64,000 nt of DNA. Source: Undaria pinnatifida. Lineage: Eukaryota; Sar; Phaeophyceae; Laminariales; Alariaceae. The notes beneath the pieces were generated by a model. The model saw only the letters and a list, made by a program, of their open reading frames with translations, had not been told where the DNA came from and made no database searches. Location: assembly GCA_012845835.1 (NCBI GenBank), contig JABAKD010000026.1, forward strand, positions 8,378,058 to 8,442,057, read 5' to 3'. The position numbers and the translations under genes are program-made. Of this stretch, positions 32,420-45,855 are shown piece by piece (position 1 is the first letter of the stretch; each line of letters starts with the position of its first letter).

Positions 32420-35170
32420 CTGCTGTGAAGAGGATGGAACACGAGTTGTCCCTGCTTGTGTCGTATTGATTTTTTTGTTGAATTTTGGCCGTTAGAGCCG
32501 CCGCTCGTCGACTTGATGACTCGCGGCAACAACTCTTGAGTCAATAGATTCTCCAGCTAGGAGCATTCAAATGTCTGGGTTGCCCCCTGCTGTAGACGTG
32601 CCTGCTACACGGCCCCACTGCCTGTCGGCGTGGTGGTGAGCTGGGGAGATTAGCACAAAAGTAGAACACAGCTTTTGTACCCCGATCCCGAGAGGCGTAC
32701 GCGAAGGTCAATCTTTACGAAACCCAATTTTAGACGTTAGATAAGTATACTTGACGTATGTATAGAATTATCACACCCGCTACCCGCGCGTCACGCCGTC
32801 ACGAACCGCGAAGGGTGCGAATGAGGGGAGCCCCCGCCGTGGTTGAAGGGGAAGGGGCATTCGAAAAGGGTATGTTAATCAACTACAACTGGAGGGATTC
32901 GACAGATCGAATCCTACTGCGTTGTACGAAGAAACCAAATCGCAGATCGTACGACAAGATGACAAGATTCTGCAGGGTGAAACAGCAGCGGACAAGCGAC
33001 AAAAAAAACGGTGGAGGGCGGACCGGCACCCAGGCTTCGAGGCCTACCAGGGGATGCCTCAAGCTGAGTGGCGGCCTCGACGCGGTGGTGGTCGAGCTGG
33101 AGAACCCTTACGTACACCTCGATCCGGCGGCACGCAACTGCGATCGCCTCACCTCCTACCGCGGCACGGAATATTCAACACGGTAATTCATGTTTCCACA
33201 GGAACCGGAGCGATTAAACCGATTGGGCGGTTGAATCAACTGCGCGGCGGCCGACATCGAACATCTTGTATGGGGGAAACGGCGTGGCTGACCCCGACAA
33301 GAGGGATGCGAGTGGAACCTCAACAAGGAAGTTGATAACGTTGTTATAAGCCGGTACTATAGTCACGGGGTCCACAAAGTGCCTACGGGGCCACCAGGCG
33401 ACCACCTCCCCCGTCGTGGGTGGGGTGTGGGCGGGAGGTTGACGGTACCGCGGGGAGCGTGTGACAAGATTCGGCGCGGGAAGAGGATCCTCCACATCTC
33501 ATCAACGGAAAGCGTTACCATCGCGGCACCCCGGACCCCCCGCCACATCTACCATCTCATGGAGATAGTCGCATTGTAGCACTTGGGGTGCGTCGTGGAC
33601 CCAGACCCCTGCGGTGTGTTTTCGGCTTCGCACAAGATCGCCACCCCCCCGTAACACTACTTCGTTCCCCCTTGCCGCCTCGGTAAGGCATGCTGCGAAG
33701 CATGCCTTAGCAGGCTTGTAGCGAGAGTGGGGGGGTCTTTCTGGCGGGTGTAAGGCCGGACTCACCCTCAAGGAGTGATACCTTCTTGCTGCTTCGTGTG
33801 GCCGCGAGGCTTAGGCGTGGCGGTAGAGTTGGGTCGTACGTGGTGCGTTAGGCATGGTCACCTACGATTCGCGCGTCTTTTTAGGCAGCAGCAGCGGAGC
33901 AGCAATGCTTAATCGGGATGCTCGTGCGCGGAGGCAGGCGCCACCACGAGCCACGCTACGGCGCAGTCTCGGTTTGCGTGGAGGAAACTGCGCCGGCAGG
34001 AGGCTGGATTCGACGACGAAGGAGGAGGGCGACTGGCCGTCGACGGGCGGGGAAGAGACGGATTGAACTCTCCCTGAACGAGAATTTTTGTTTGCAGATC
34101 AGCACCGCAAACTGCGTGGAGCATTTTGATTTTTTTTGGACGGGGGAGAAGGGGAACCGACTGGAATTGAGTGTGAACGAGAGCAAGTGCGAAGGAGCTG
34201 GCCGAGTGAGCTAAGGCGATGAGGCGGCCACGGAGAACCACAGCAGGAGGATGGCACACGGAGACCCACGACCGGCACGCACATCATCATCATGAGAGCA
34301 GCGATCGTCTTTTTTTCAAGGGTTATTTTTACGAGGCAGTAGTACAACATGTTACTTACGTCACTGATTATTGTAGAGTTTGTAGAAGAATTGTATACCC
34401 TTCACGGGGAACGACCCGCCGCAATTTTCAATTTTCAGGCACGGGCGTCGTAGCTGCGCTGCAACCTGTCAAATAACTCGGGAAGGAGGGGCGATTATTG
34501 ATATCTGTACTGTGGTTTTTGGTTTCATTGCTCTTGTTTCACTGCATGCCCGCGGGTCGTCACTCTGACAGCACTCCAGACAGCAGGCGCGTTCGTCTAT
34601 ACTCACGATTACCGTGCGGTTCGTACGGTGCAGGCAGCCCAACCGCTGTAGTTTGTAGCCGCGAGTTGGTTAGTTGTGGGGACGGGGGAACTCTATGCTG
34701 TAGTTGAGTGGATACCCGCGGCCATGTGAGTTCAGTTTGCACATTTGACCTTTCACTTGTGCGCCTTTTTCCGTATCGTGCGTTTTTAGGCGGGAAAGCG
34801 TAGTATTTCCCTGACGAATTTGGATTTCACTTGGTTTTTCGGATCTTCCTAGGGCTCCAGCACCTTTGTGCGACTACGGACTCTAGATTTTTGACAAGAG
34901 TTAATGTGAGAAAACAACAACAACAACAACACTTCCGCCAGCACTTTTAAACATCAAGTCCAGCACCTGGGTTCATCGAGCCACGGTGTTTCATTCCTTG
35001 CGCTGGCTATAGGCGGTGAGGTGACCCCAGCCGGGCCCGGGATGGATGAAAATCTTCAACTCGCACCCCTTGGTATCCAGGCTACCATCCAGCTCGAGGC
35101 ACATACGCCCGAGCTTTGGTACAGGTCCGCCTTCCACCACCCAACAATGCACATTATTGGACATTTCCAT
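32420..35170. other. Gene-poor stretch
   Basis: No gene is supported; open frames at 32758-33186 and 33502-33771 have no recognisable domain. A perfect 10-bp hairpin lies at 33684-33709. The phrase GAGTTAATGTGAGAA followed by an (ACA)n run occurs at 34902-34930 and also at 31332-31366, which may be the 3' end of a dispersed non-LTR repeat. Confidence 0.45.
33684..33709. repeat. Perfect hairpin TAAGGCATGC, 6-nt loop, GCATGCCTTA
   Basis: The arms at 33684-33693 and 33700-33709 are exact complements, with loop TGCGAA. No T run follows on either side, and the function is unknown. Confidence 0.8.
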
Positions 35171-35179
35171 GGCGTTGTC

Positions 35180-36390
35180 ATGGCACTTCCTGGGCCTTCA
35201 TGTCAGTAAGTATTAGCTGGTAAGTATCATTGCAATGCCGTCCCATGACCACGGCGCTGCTGCCTGTCATGGCAACCGTCATGGCACGCGAAATGGCAAT
35301 GTCGCGGACTCAATAAGGATACACTGCTACGGGCTTAGGATTAATGATAGCGTTTGGAGTGCCAGCACGAAGCGGCAGTCCCATGGGATCTCCCATTGCC
35401 CTGCCATAGGATATTCCATAGAAGTTTCATGGCATGCCATGTGGCAGTCGGCGCCATGAAAGCCCATGGCAATGGCATAAAAACCCTTGGCACTGCCATA
35501 TGTCAATGCCATGAAAGCCATGACAGTTCGTGGAATCCCGTGAGGTGTCGTGATCGCTGGCGAGCTACCATGGAAGTCCATGGCAATACCATGAACGTTC
35601 ACGAATGCTATTGGAAAATAATAGCACTGTCATGACACTTCCACCATCAAAGCTCACCGATGAAAGTTTACACTTGCAGTCCAATACGACTTTTGCAATG
35701 AGACTGCCGTGGGATTGCGATGGGCCGCCATATGCATTCGAAGCGACTGTCATGAGGCTGCTGCCATGATGTTTCACAAGGTTTCACGTGATTCCGTGGT
35801 GGCTGAAAGGAGTATCTTCAGGTTCATGCCATGCCATCGAAACACCATGGGGGTTTGTGCAGTGCCATTTTATGAGGAGCCGTGAGATTTCACGGAGTGC
35901 TGCGGAAATCCACGAGTTCTTATGGTGTGCCATGACGTTCTGCTATGACATGTTATTAGTATGATGTTGCATGAGGTTCCACGAAGCGCCATGATGAGTT
36001 GCCTATGCGGAATGAGGTGCCACCGTGAAAGTCCCATGCAGGTTTATTGAGTGCCGTGACGTGCTAAATGGAGCTTCATGAGGTGCCATGAGGCTTTATG
36101 GGGTGCTATTAAGTTTCATAAGGTGCTGTGAAGTGATATGAGGTATCATGAGGGCATTGGGTACAAAAAGACACATGTGAGGGTGCATGGAGTGTCATCA
36201 GGTTCATGAGATGCTATGAAGTGCATTGAGGCTTCATGGAGGTCCACCAGGTTTCATTTCTCTTCATGATGAGATGTCATCAGATTTCAGGAAGCGCTGT
36301 GAAATTCCATGAGGTCTTATTAAGTGTCGTGAAACCTCCGTGAGGGTTTATATGAATAGAGTGTCGTGATGTGCTGCTCTTTATGAGGTT
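35180..36390. repeat. Degenerate ATGAGGTGCC / CCATGGCAATG repeat field
   Basis: About 1.2 kb in which CATG words recur every 10 to 30 bases. The left half is dominated by CCATG(G/A)CAATG-like words and the right half by TTCATGAGGTGCC-like words. No unit is well conserved, and it is non-coding. Confidence 0.65.
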
Positions 36391-36465
36391 TCATCACGTG
36401 GTATTTGAACCTCAGGACCAACTCTATCTAGCAGCATTCGAGGGTAACCACGAGACCATCGAGGC
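36391..36465 (-). repeat. tRNA-like SINE head
   Basis: Read on the minus strand it has TGGTCTCGTGGTTACCCTCG as a candidate A box and GGTTCAAATACC as a candidate B box. It resembles 58000-58075 minus. The acceptor stem ends do not pair, so it is not a functional tRNA. Confidence 0.45.
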
Positions 36466-36469
36466 GTGC

Positions 36470-39400
36470 TACTGGACAGTGTGTGTTCTTCACATTAAGC
36501 TGGCATTTCCGCCCAGTACGTCCAGCACAACCACAGAGTGTTCGTGCCAATACCTCCTGTTAGGGAGACGAGCTCTGTGGTCACAAAAAACAAGACAGAG
36601 ATGCACATCGCAAACAAAGTTAGGCGATTTGGCCATGACATGCCAGACGCAATAGTTCACTGGCTTGATGCCATATGATACGTCAGCAGCCAATTTGTAC
36701 TGGACTGCAGCTGTATATTGGGTTCGATGGTCTTGGCGAAAATACCCCTAATCTTTGGGGCCAAGTCAAATAATCAATGTACTGGAATGCACCATTACAT
36801 AGTGAAATCTTTTTGTGGACGCAGGCTAGGGTTTCGCGCCTATCTCACGGAGAAACCCCACGAAACCCACGAAACTGCCTGGGCAGCGGCGGGTGACACG
36901 TGCGAGGGCACCGCCGAGAGCGCATTGCCGTCGCCTTCTTGAGCCGAGTTTGATCAGCGGCCGTAAGAAAACCCCGGTCAATGAACCCTTTTCAATAAAC
37001 TGCGGCCAAGATTAAAAGATAGCCGTCTAGTAACGGCCGAAACATAAACTAAACCCCACAGATATTCAGAATACCATTGCCGACACGAATAGGAAAAATG
37101 GCCTGTTACCGCTTAGCGTGCAGCTGAGGCCGGGGTCTGAGTTACGAGTAGAGAAGGAGAAGGAGAAAGAAAAAGTGCGAACACAATAGAGGTGATGAAC
37201 AATACAGCAAAAGAAGATACGATATGATACTGTGATCGCAATACAATAAATGCCATCAATATATCATGATGAGGAAGCAACGAAAAAAACACAATTGGGC
37301 AAACTCACGCCACGAACACATCTCGAGAGAAGACCCAACCACAACGCTGATAATCTCCATCCTCTAGCCTAGAGAATGGATCAATGTAAAATATTCGACG
37401 CTATCATTTACTTTGGCGTGGCTTTGTCTGGCATCATGTGAGTTGGTCAAAGGCTGCGTGTATCTCCAGATCGAAGGGACCTCGATCATGAAACAATCAT
37501 TAACGTCAATAACAGAGGAAGAAGCAGTACGGGCATTTCGTACGCACATTCGAGATTATATCGACTCGAAACTTGGCATTTATTACTATCGATCGCATAA
37601 GATTGTTCTTCCCACGTAGCGGCGATTCCGAAATGGTATTTTCCGTTGTGATTTCTGCGATAGGAGCCTTGACAAGGTGCCGTCCAATGCACGCCGTGCA
37701 AGTCCGGCGGGGTCTCATGGCGTTGTCCACAAGCAGTACATTGTATTGTACGAAATCGGGCGAATTTTCAGTGACTCCGCACGGGTGGTGGGCTTCAAGG
37801 AATGCGTTGTGCCGGAAATCGACAACGGAAGCCTATATTCGTCGATGGCATTTGTTGTGTAACAGTGTTAGTTGTTATCTTTGCAGCGGGTCTCTCTCGG
37901 TTGTCAATTCTCAGCTGAAAACTTGAAATTGAAAATAGCGCCTGCTGTGACGTTCGATACTATCAACAGCAGTGATATGGCCGCCATTAGGCCAGCGGGC
38001 GGGTACAGACACAACCAGCCAGCGGAGACTCCGGGAACACAGAAACAAGCGTGCGTTGCCTCTCCCACACAGCCGCCCTCTCGTGATCCCAGGCGAAAAA
38101 ACGGGTGCCGCCCCCGTGTACGTACAGTAGCATAAGATGGAAGTGTGCGATCAATCGCTTTCACTCTCCGTTTACACTAAATCTAAGAAATTTGTGGCCA
38201 AAGTGTGGATGCAGAGCTTCCAAGACGTGATTCGATGCATCGTAACGTGTTAAGACGTAAAAAACCCGATTAGAACGACTAAGGTTACTAGACTGTTATT
38301 GATGAACTTGGCCATCCATCGAGCACACGAGAGCACCAGAACACAGAAGAGCAGCACACTGCCAAGGGAGAAAACTAGGGTTAGATATAGATCGAGGCTG
38401 GGGCTAGCCCAGGCGATTCTATGAACAAAACAGAAATTACACTTCTAAATAAACATCGTACAGACATGCATGGTCTCAAAAGTTTGGCGGCCTTCAGCTT
38501 AATCGGAAGCTTGGAGGGTCCACAGAGATTTATTTGTGGGATGTGCTCAAGTCTCGGTCGGGTTGCCATTAATACCCTTACAGTGTAGTACAGTTGGTTG
38601 TACCTGCCAAACAAGGACGCATGCTACAACGGGGGTGCCCCTAATTTTTCCGAGGTTTCTCCCTCACTTGGGGGACCTGCATTTCTCACCCAGAACCCGA
38701 TTCTGATAGCCAATCAAAGTACAACCTGATGGACATTCTCATGGCCTAGGCGTGTTTATAAACAAAATGCGCCACTGAACGCAGATGGCATTCGAACGGT
38801 ATTGCGTAGTTCTTCAGTTGAGGAGGCCCGTCAGTCATGTGGAACCGGCAAGAACCAGCCGGTTAGCCCGCTAGAAGCGCCGATAGAACCAATCGGTTGG
38901 TCCTGCAGGAAACACCGCCGGCTTTTAGCCCGAACCATTCAGTCTTAGCTATGAATCAACGCCTTGCAGGAGGTGCAAACCAACAGTTCACCATCCGTTT
39001 CCTGCCGGGTTCCCCGTTACACCTCTAGACTAGATATCCACCATTTATTGAATCTGCAAACAAAGCCATCAGGCAGCCAATAAAATCGATGTTATCAACC
39101 AATCCCCGAACAAGCGAGTGCGTCCTGTGAATGGGACGAATGTGTGTCCGAGCTGAAGTGTGTAACGACAGTAGCCTTTACCAGCTATTGACACTATTAA
39201 TACCACCGTATGCTATAGTGAACCTCTCACTCGAATTCCGCCCAAACTAAAGTTCCCGACGTCTTTGGGGTACAGGTGTGTTTGTTTCAGCTATTTTTGC
39301 TCTCACAACTATTCAACGCCATAATCTAGTCCGTGGTCGCAAGACAGACTCTAATATTCGCCAAGAAAATGACAACTTCTGCGTCTTTTTTACTGATTTG

Positions 39401-40300
39401 ACAATCACGAGCGCTGCGAATCAGTGTCGGACGGCAAGACTAAAGTATACTAATGCGCGGGTGGAAGATTAGTAAAACAAATCGCACTGCCTTCGAAACT
39501 TAGTCGAGCAAATGTACAAACAGGAGAACGCACACTACTCGCAGAGTACGGTGGAAGGCCAATAAGCATGTACAAGCTGAAGACTGGAGAACGAAAACAT
39601 ACCCAAAATATCAATACAACTGGCGAGATGTCTCAAACGCTCTTGCGCTTGGAAAATCTGTCGCGCGGTCCATATCGGTAGCTTTAATAACACGTCCAAT
39701 CCATGCGGTTTGATCCTACTCTGTAAGTAGAAACTGGCACAAATAAAAGGGCAGCACCTGCCAATGCTATAATATCTAACTATACGAAGGCGCGGTACTG
39801 AGGACTGAAGGGGGGGGGCATAGCCATGCACCGACACCATTTACGGCGCTCGGAAATCGTCATACTTTCGTATCACGTGTCCGCAAATGAAAACGCCGTT
39901 CTCGTGCTAACTTACCACACAATACCCAAACCGCACACCAAAAAAAATGTTTCGCGCACGCCAAGATCCACTCGTTGCAGAGAACATTCATCCATCGCCC
40001 CTCCCTCTTCGCCCCCTAGCCCGCCGCGGCCGCCGCCGCAACAGCAGCAGCAGCAGGAGGCGATAGTAGCATTCACGTCGATGACGAAAGAGGTGGACCT
40101 TCCCGAGACTCTCTCGGCGAGCGATGCACCGGTGGTGCCCCCCCTCCCCCGCCGCTAGGATTTCCATGTATCCAACGGCTTTCTTCTTGCTGTATCAACC
40201 CCATGCCCTACTAATACGGGACACACATCAGGTGTGACAATATAAAAAACGCGATACTATGCGATGGAAGCACGCAAAAAGGATGCCGACACAAAAAAAC
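36470..40300. other. Gene-poor stretch
   Basis: No coding region is supported. Low-complexity and AT-rich DNA with short chance frames; a TATTAATA word lies at 39195. Confidence 0.5.
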
Positions 40301-40305
40301 AACCT

Positions 40306-40739
40306 ACGGGGGCGCAACCGCGTGCACTTGGACCACGGCCCAGGACCGAAAAACAAATACCACTGTTGAATACGTACAGGAACGTGCTGGGAAAGCGGCC
40401 CGCCACGTACGAAGAATAAGTATTGCACATGCCGGTTGCTTCTACCACCCCCTCCCCCTATCCGGTGCTCTGTCTCGAAAAGGGTGCGTGGTCAATAGCC
40501 AAAATACTAAGGGAAGCAACAAACGGGGGCGCAACTGCGTGCACATGGACCACGGCCCAGGACCGAAAAACAAATACCACTGTTGAATACGTACAGGAAC
40601 GTGCTGGGAAAGCGGCCCGCCACATACGAAGAATAAGTATTGCACATGCCGGTTGCTTCTACCACCCCCTCCCCCTATCCGGTGCTCTGTCTCGAAAAGG
40701 GTGCGTGGTCAATAGCCAAAATACTAAGGGAAGCAACAA
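40306..40739 (+). repeat. Tandem duplication, two 217-bp units
   Basis: Units 40306-40522 and 40523-40739 are nearly identical, with only a few base differences (for example CACTTGG versus CACATGG). They end just before a C-rich run at 40751-40774. No gene is recognised in either strand. Confidence 0.9.
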
Positions 40740-42480
40740 ATGAGTACGCTGCCCCCCCCCCCCCTCCCCCCCCCATCCTCCCCAGTACATGTGCTCATAA
40801 TCCCAAACAAGTCGTGCACAGTGTACGGTAGGAGTCGCCCTAATTTTCCGAGGGTGGTCACTGGAGATCCCTGTACCTCACCCACCAACAACCTAGATCC
40901 AACAAACAAAGCACGCCAAGCCCGATACACAACCCCATGGGCTAACGAGCAATGCCTTAAAAAACGCACATCGCGTCCTAAAACTTTGAATAGCTCCTCC
41001 TGCTGAAGAGCCCCACCCGGGACAAAATTTTGAGCTCCAAAACCCGAAAAGCTAGCAAGGGTAAACCCCAAAAGCTGGGGGAAAAAACAACACCTAAAAA
41101 ATAAACACGGTTCGCTCAAAACAGCCTGCGTAGCAAGTTGTCCCGAACGTTTAGCCATAATCTGAACACCGGTACCCCCGCCTGACCAAGGCTCTGGTGG
41201 TATACCAGGTAGTATTATCAATGAACATTGAGTCATCGCATGGTAGCAGGGCAGCAGATTCTAAGAAGTTTCTGAGCTCCCAACATGAAGAGCTAGCTCG
41301 ACATCAGCATCAACATCGCCCGAAGCATGACTTCGAAGGCATTCGTTCGCGCAACCCGGCCAACGTTTCGATGCTGTATTAGTAGTCCTAAAACAAGCGA
41401 TGGTTACCTTTAGGAGCTCAACCATTTGGAAACGCTCCGCCCAAAAAGTACAATCCCCACCGTGGGAGGACTCTAGTAGTACATACTATATTGTATTTTA
41501 TATATATATCGCATATCTACCCCATTTTATCTGCCGAGTTCAGACCATTCGTGCGAGTGGCCCAGTTACCCACTCAAACCGGATTAAAACACTTGTTTCG
41601 TTGGGGCAGTGTCGCCACCGACTCCATGCCGGGGTGTAACACGAAACCGAAAAAAACATGGTAATAGTAGGTTATCACTCGAGCAAGAGACTCTCAGCCG
41701 TTGAAAAAGTGACCCCCCTGCCCTATATAGCGTATAGTACACTAAGTATAGACTTCGTCCGCCCCTCTCCCACCGTCGCCAACAGTCCTTTCCCTTACCC
41801 GCGCAAGGCCGCCCGCCGTACAGCACCGCAAGCAGCCTCCTGCCAAGCAATACGCTGCAAGACCTTTTGCAACAAAACCCTATCACGCATCTAAATTACA
41901 ACCCCCATATACACCTGGGGCGGGGAGAGGAAATGTACCTGTGGTCACGGCATGCCCAGAAGGTCGCCGAGCGCAAGCTCGATGCGAGTTGATCTTGAAA
42001 GCAACAGGCATTGACCAAAAACAAACGTGTTTCACCTCGTGCTAACGTCCAACGCACCAATCAGACACATTAGGCATGTGCACACAACCAGTGCGCGATT
42101 TTCGGCGGTTTCAAGAAGCACGTGCAGCTTCCGCTTTTTTTGTGCGTTTTTTTTTCAAAATAGTGTAAGTGGCCCCCATAAAGCAAGTGTACATAGTTTA
42201 TTGTGCATCAAGTCGAAAATATGATACCACGCGTTGTTTTTCATTTTCCTGACAGTTTTTTCATAAGGTACGGTGCCGTCTCGTACTGTACCATACCACC
42301 CCTTAACGCGCAAACGGTGACCAGTACTGTTCGATGGGGAGGCGTCGGGGGCGGAGGGGGGCTACTACGTAAATCTTTAGCTCGGCGCCGATAAACACAA
42401 ATAGTACTTCGGACGGAGTAAACGAGTTTATGCTAAGCCACGAATGAGTGCCTCCGTCTCTGTACTAGCGCCCTGTCGCA
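40740..42480. other. Gene-poor stretch
   Basis: A 170-codon minus-strand frame (40724-41236) has no recognisable domain and includes a glycine run from the C-rich tract. TACCAGGTA occurs at 41203. Nothing else is supported. Confidence 0.45.
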
Positions 42481-42760
42481 TCATACCGTTCTGTACCATA
42501 CCTTGCTAGGCCACACGGTGCTCGATCGTACCATATTGTGTCCTACCGTATTATTCACCATACCAAACTCCGTACCATACCGTACCCTGTACCATAACGC
42601 ACCCGGTACCATGACGTACCCGGTACCACAACGTACTATGCACCATATCGTACTCTGTACTATTTCTCATTCCGCGTTATACCGTACCCCTTACACCATA
42701 CCGCACTCCGTACCATACCATTCTAGTCGTACCGTACCGATCGCAACGGTCAACCCGCCG
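42480..42760 (+). repeat. Degenerate ACCGTACC/ACCATACC repeat
   Basis: Short words of the type (C/G)TACC(A/G)TA recur about every 10 to 20 bases over 280 bp. It is non-coding. Confidence 0.7.
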
Positions 42761-45604
42761 CTCCCCCCCTTCACCATGCCCTTTATAAGAGAGTGGTAAC
42801 CGACGTGTAGCCGTCGCTTTGTCCGCCCGGTGGGAAGCCTACGTCATCAACCCGCCGCCTCCGCCCTTGCCCTTGGCCTCCCCTGCTAGTCGGGGATGAA
42901 TCGAGCGGAGCATCGCTGGGGAACGCGGTTCGCAGGTTGGAGCTCGGGCCGCAGGGACCGGTCTCAGCGGGTTCGCGGAATACGTTGATTGGCTTTGGAG
43001 ATAGGGGGTTGGATGCGGCGGAATCTTCGGACGTTGCCAGGGATGTCGCCGCCGCAAGCTCGGGCCAAGTCATTGAATTTTGTCCCACGCTGTGCTTGAG
43101 CCTGCGCGGAGGTGGGGGGGGGCGTTGGGGGGGAAGTCGTACTCGTTTGTTGTTTGCCTTAGTATTTTGACCTTTGACCCCACATCGGGACGCAGACCTA
43201 CAGTAACTGTGCCTACTCCTATTAGTACTAGATACACCTCCAACTTTTGGGCGCTCAGTAAGTTTCTTGCACATATTACAGTAAAAAAACGGTTATCTCC
43301 TTCCTGTTTCGAGTCTGTGACAACCATCCATCTTCGAGATTAGAACCGTCTGGGCTAGGGCCAGGCTCGACCTAACTCCCCCCTCTTTTTCCCCCTGGAC
43401 AGGGTGCTGCTTGCTGTGTCGTGGTGATCTCGTGTGCTCAATAGATTGGCGAAACTCGTGTCTTGTGCGCACGGTATGATATTGTTCGGATGTGAGATTA
43501 GCACGTACGGTGGAAACGCACAAAACTGCCGGCAGCGCGGCTCATTCACAACAAACAGGCGTGCGTGGTGAAGAAAATCACAACGACAGCAAGCACCTAC
43601 TGCTCCCCTCTCAGCTGGCTGCGAGAGAACCGCACAGCTGTTGTTGCTGCTGTCGATATTCACCGCACTAAACTGGTGCCCGAACTAAATTGGTGCCGCA
43701 TCAACGCGGGGACACGAGTGTATCCTGGTGCATTCGGAGGCCAGCATAGGTACATTCCCCAACGCAGATTGGGTGGTGCTATTTGGTTTTCGTTGCCGTT
43801 ACTAACTGTTTCGTTTTTTCCTTGTCGGACAAATAAAAACGTCGTCGAATGGTTGGATGTATGGATATCTTCTTTGCTTATAATGTTACAAAACACAGGG
43901 TACAATTTTACATACTCGACCAGGCCGACTATACCTCTAAACACGAAACACTGCACCGGTTTAGATACAGTATTGGTTTCAAACAAATTTGGGGCCCCTG
44001 ATACACCATTTCCCCTTATCGCAGGATCCCGTGTATGTAGACCTCCAAAGGCTTAAGTCGTCATCCAGAGACATAACTCTTCGGTCTGGTCAGATGATTG
44101 ACTGCTGAGGAATCAGTTTTGATGTCAAACAATTAGGTTTGACCTGAGATAATAAGCTTTGACTTGAAACTAGACCGGTCAAAGCGCGAGGTTTCTCCGC
44201 AAAGACTAGTATGTACCAGACCGTGCTAGAGGGGTCATCAGCACAGCACTGGGCAGCACAGCATCAGGCAGCTAGCTGCAACGTCTCTGCTGCCTGCTGC
44301 CACACCCCGCAAGACTGCCCATCCCCAAGCAGACGCCGACGCCGGGTGCTGGTAGCGGTGGTGGTGTTGCTGCTGATGTGTTGGGTTAGGTTGGGTTGTG
44401 TCGCGTCTTCTGGGTTGTTGTGCGTATGGAAAACACTATTAAGATAGCATTTCGCGTGTATACAAGATCTATGTTCTGGCGAAAGTTATTTGAGTTTTGA
44501 TTTTTTGGGCCTTTCAGTGATGGATGACTTTTATTATAGTCACCGTAGCTCTTGGTTAACCACGACTAGTTGCGTATTCGCGTACTGTAATAAATAACAG
44601 TGACCTCGGTAACTGGAATATCATTACAATCGCATAACTTCGTCAACTTGTACGTTTATTATGCGCGTTGATTGCCATCATAAGTGTAATTTACGTTGAT
44701 TGTTTTCGACTTGAAAATGGAGACCTGGTCGAGCGGTCAGTATACTGTTTTGATCAGCATACCTTTGATTTGAGAGTATTCAACATCCACTAGTACTCTA
44801 CTGCATCATTATACTGGGCGCGATTCTCGTGAATGCACGGACTTTATTTTGGCTTTGAGCAGGTGATGTCAACTTTTTGGGACTTTTCCCGGGATTGCTC
44901 GCCGAGATTAGCGAGCAGGACCGCGAGACTCCCCAGATGGCGGCGAGCGACATGTGCGTAGGCACCGTCGCAAGCGCGTGGCCGTCAGGGTCCTGAGGCG
45001 GAAGTTATCAACTGCGATGAAAAATCTGTGGTCAATCCACGCGGGACAAGAAAAAAAGCCGTCTGAGCATAGTCAAAACAGGCACATATCCCCAAGGGGA
45101 TTTAGAATTGCAACCGTTTTCTCGCTATCATCTAATGTACCTACCAAACTTATATCCATGTCTTGTCCATCCATTCTCCTCATCTCCTTTTCGTAACACA
45201 TTTCGTTCCTCCTTGTACAGTTCACATTCTACCACCGTGTGGGTTCTATTCTCATATGGGTTGCCACGAGGGCACCTCTGTGCGCCTTCTTCCTCCACTC
45301 GGCTACTGGTATACCTCTTTCTCCTTTTTGGCAGGGTCAGCCCCCCTGCACGAAAACGCAGTGTTAAGTTTTCGCGCGGTCCAATGGTGCGCGCAAGTAC
45401 GTTTTCATCAAGTATTTTAACGCCACGAATTGCTCCAGAATACTCTTCCTCAGAAGAAGGCTAGGGTAGGCGGGCCACTTCGAAGGGGGATCGCTACCAA
45501 CGTATTTTCACTCTTAACCTTTGGTGCTTTCCGGTTTAACGATATGTACCGTCGCCGTGGATTGTTTTGTTAACCCGCGCCAGCAATATGTCTTAAAAAA
45601 TGAC

Positions 45605-45855
45605 AAAATACACTTCAGCTGTGAGATCGACCAAAACATTTTTTTAACCAAAATTCAGCTTCGCAAGCTGCGTGTGATACTTCGATCGCGCGTGTTACGG
45701 TGTGTTTATAGCTTCGTGAAGGATATAGGTCGGTGACTCCCCTGCTAATGCCAGGATCAACAGGACCAAGACGTTCGACCTTGTTCTGCGCACGGAAACT
45801 GTATAACCCGCATTGAGGGGGACAAAACCAGACATCTGAGGAACTCAGTATGCAT
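45605..45855 (+). repeat. Dispersed repeat family A, long copy
   Basis: It aligns by eye over about 240 bp with 12637-12880, including CAGCTGTGAGATCGA, GCAAGCTGCGTGTGATACT, GATATAGGTCGGTGACTCCC and GAGGGGGACAAAA. Confidence 0.75.

Noticed and set aside
40306..40739. CRISPR-like direct repeat
   Set aside because: Two abutting 217-bp copies with no spacers; an ordinary tandem duplication.
40724..41236. 170-codon minus-strand frame
   Set aside because: No recognisable domain, includes a glycine run from a C-rich tract, no splice partners found.
44706..44790. Possible tRNA-Ser/Leu-like gene on the plus strand
   Set aside because: The first half resembles a tRNA D arm (GGTCGAGCGGTCAG), but no matching 3' acceptor strand or clear B box is visible.
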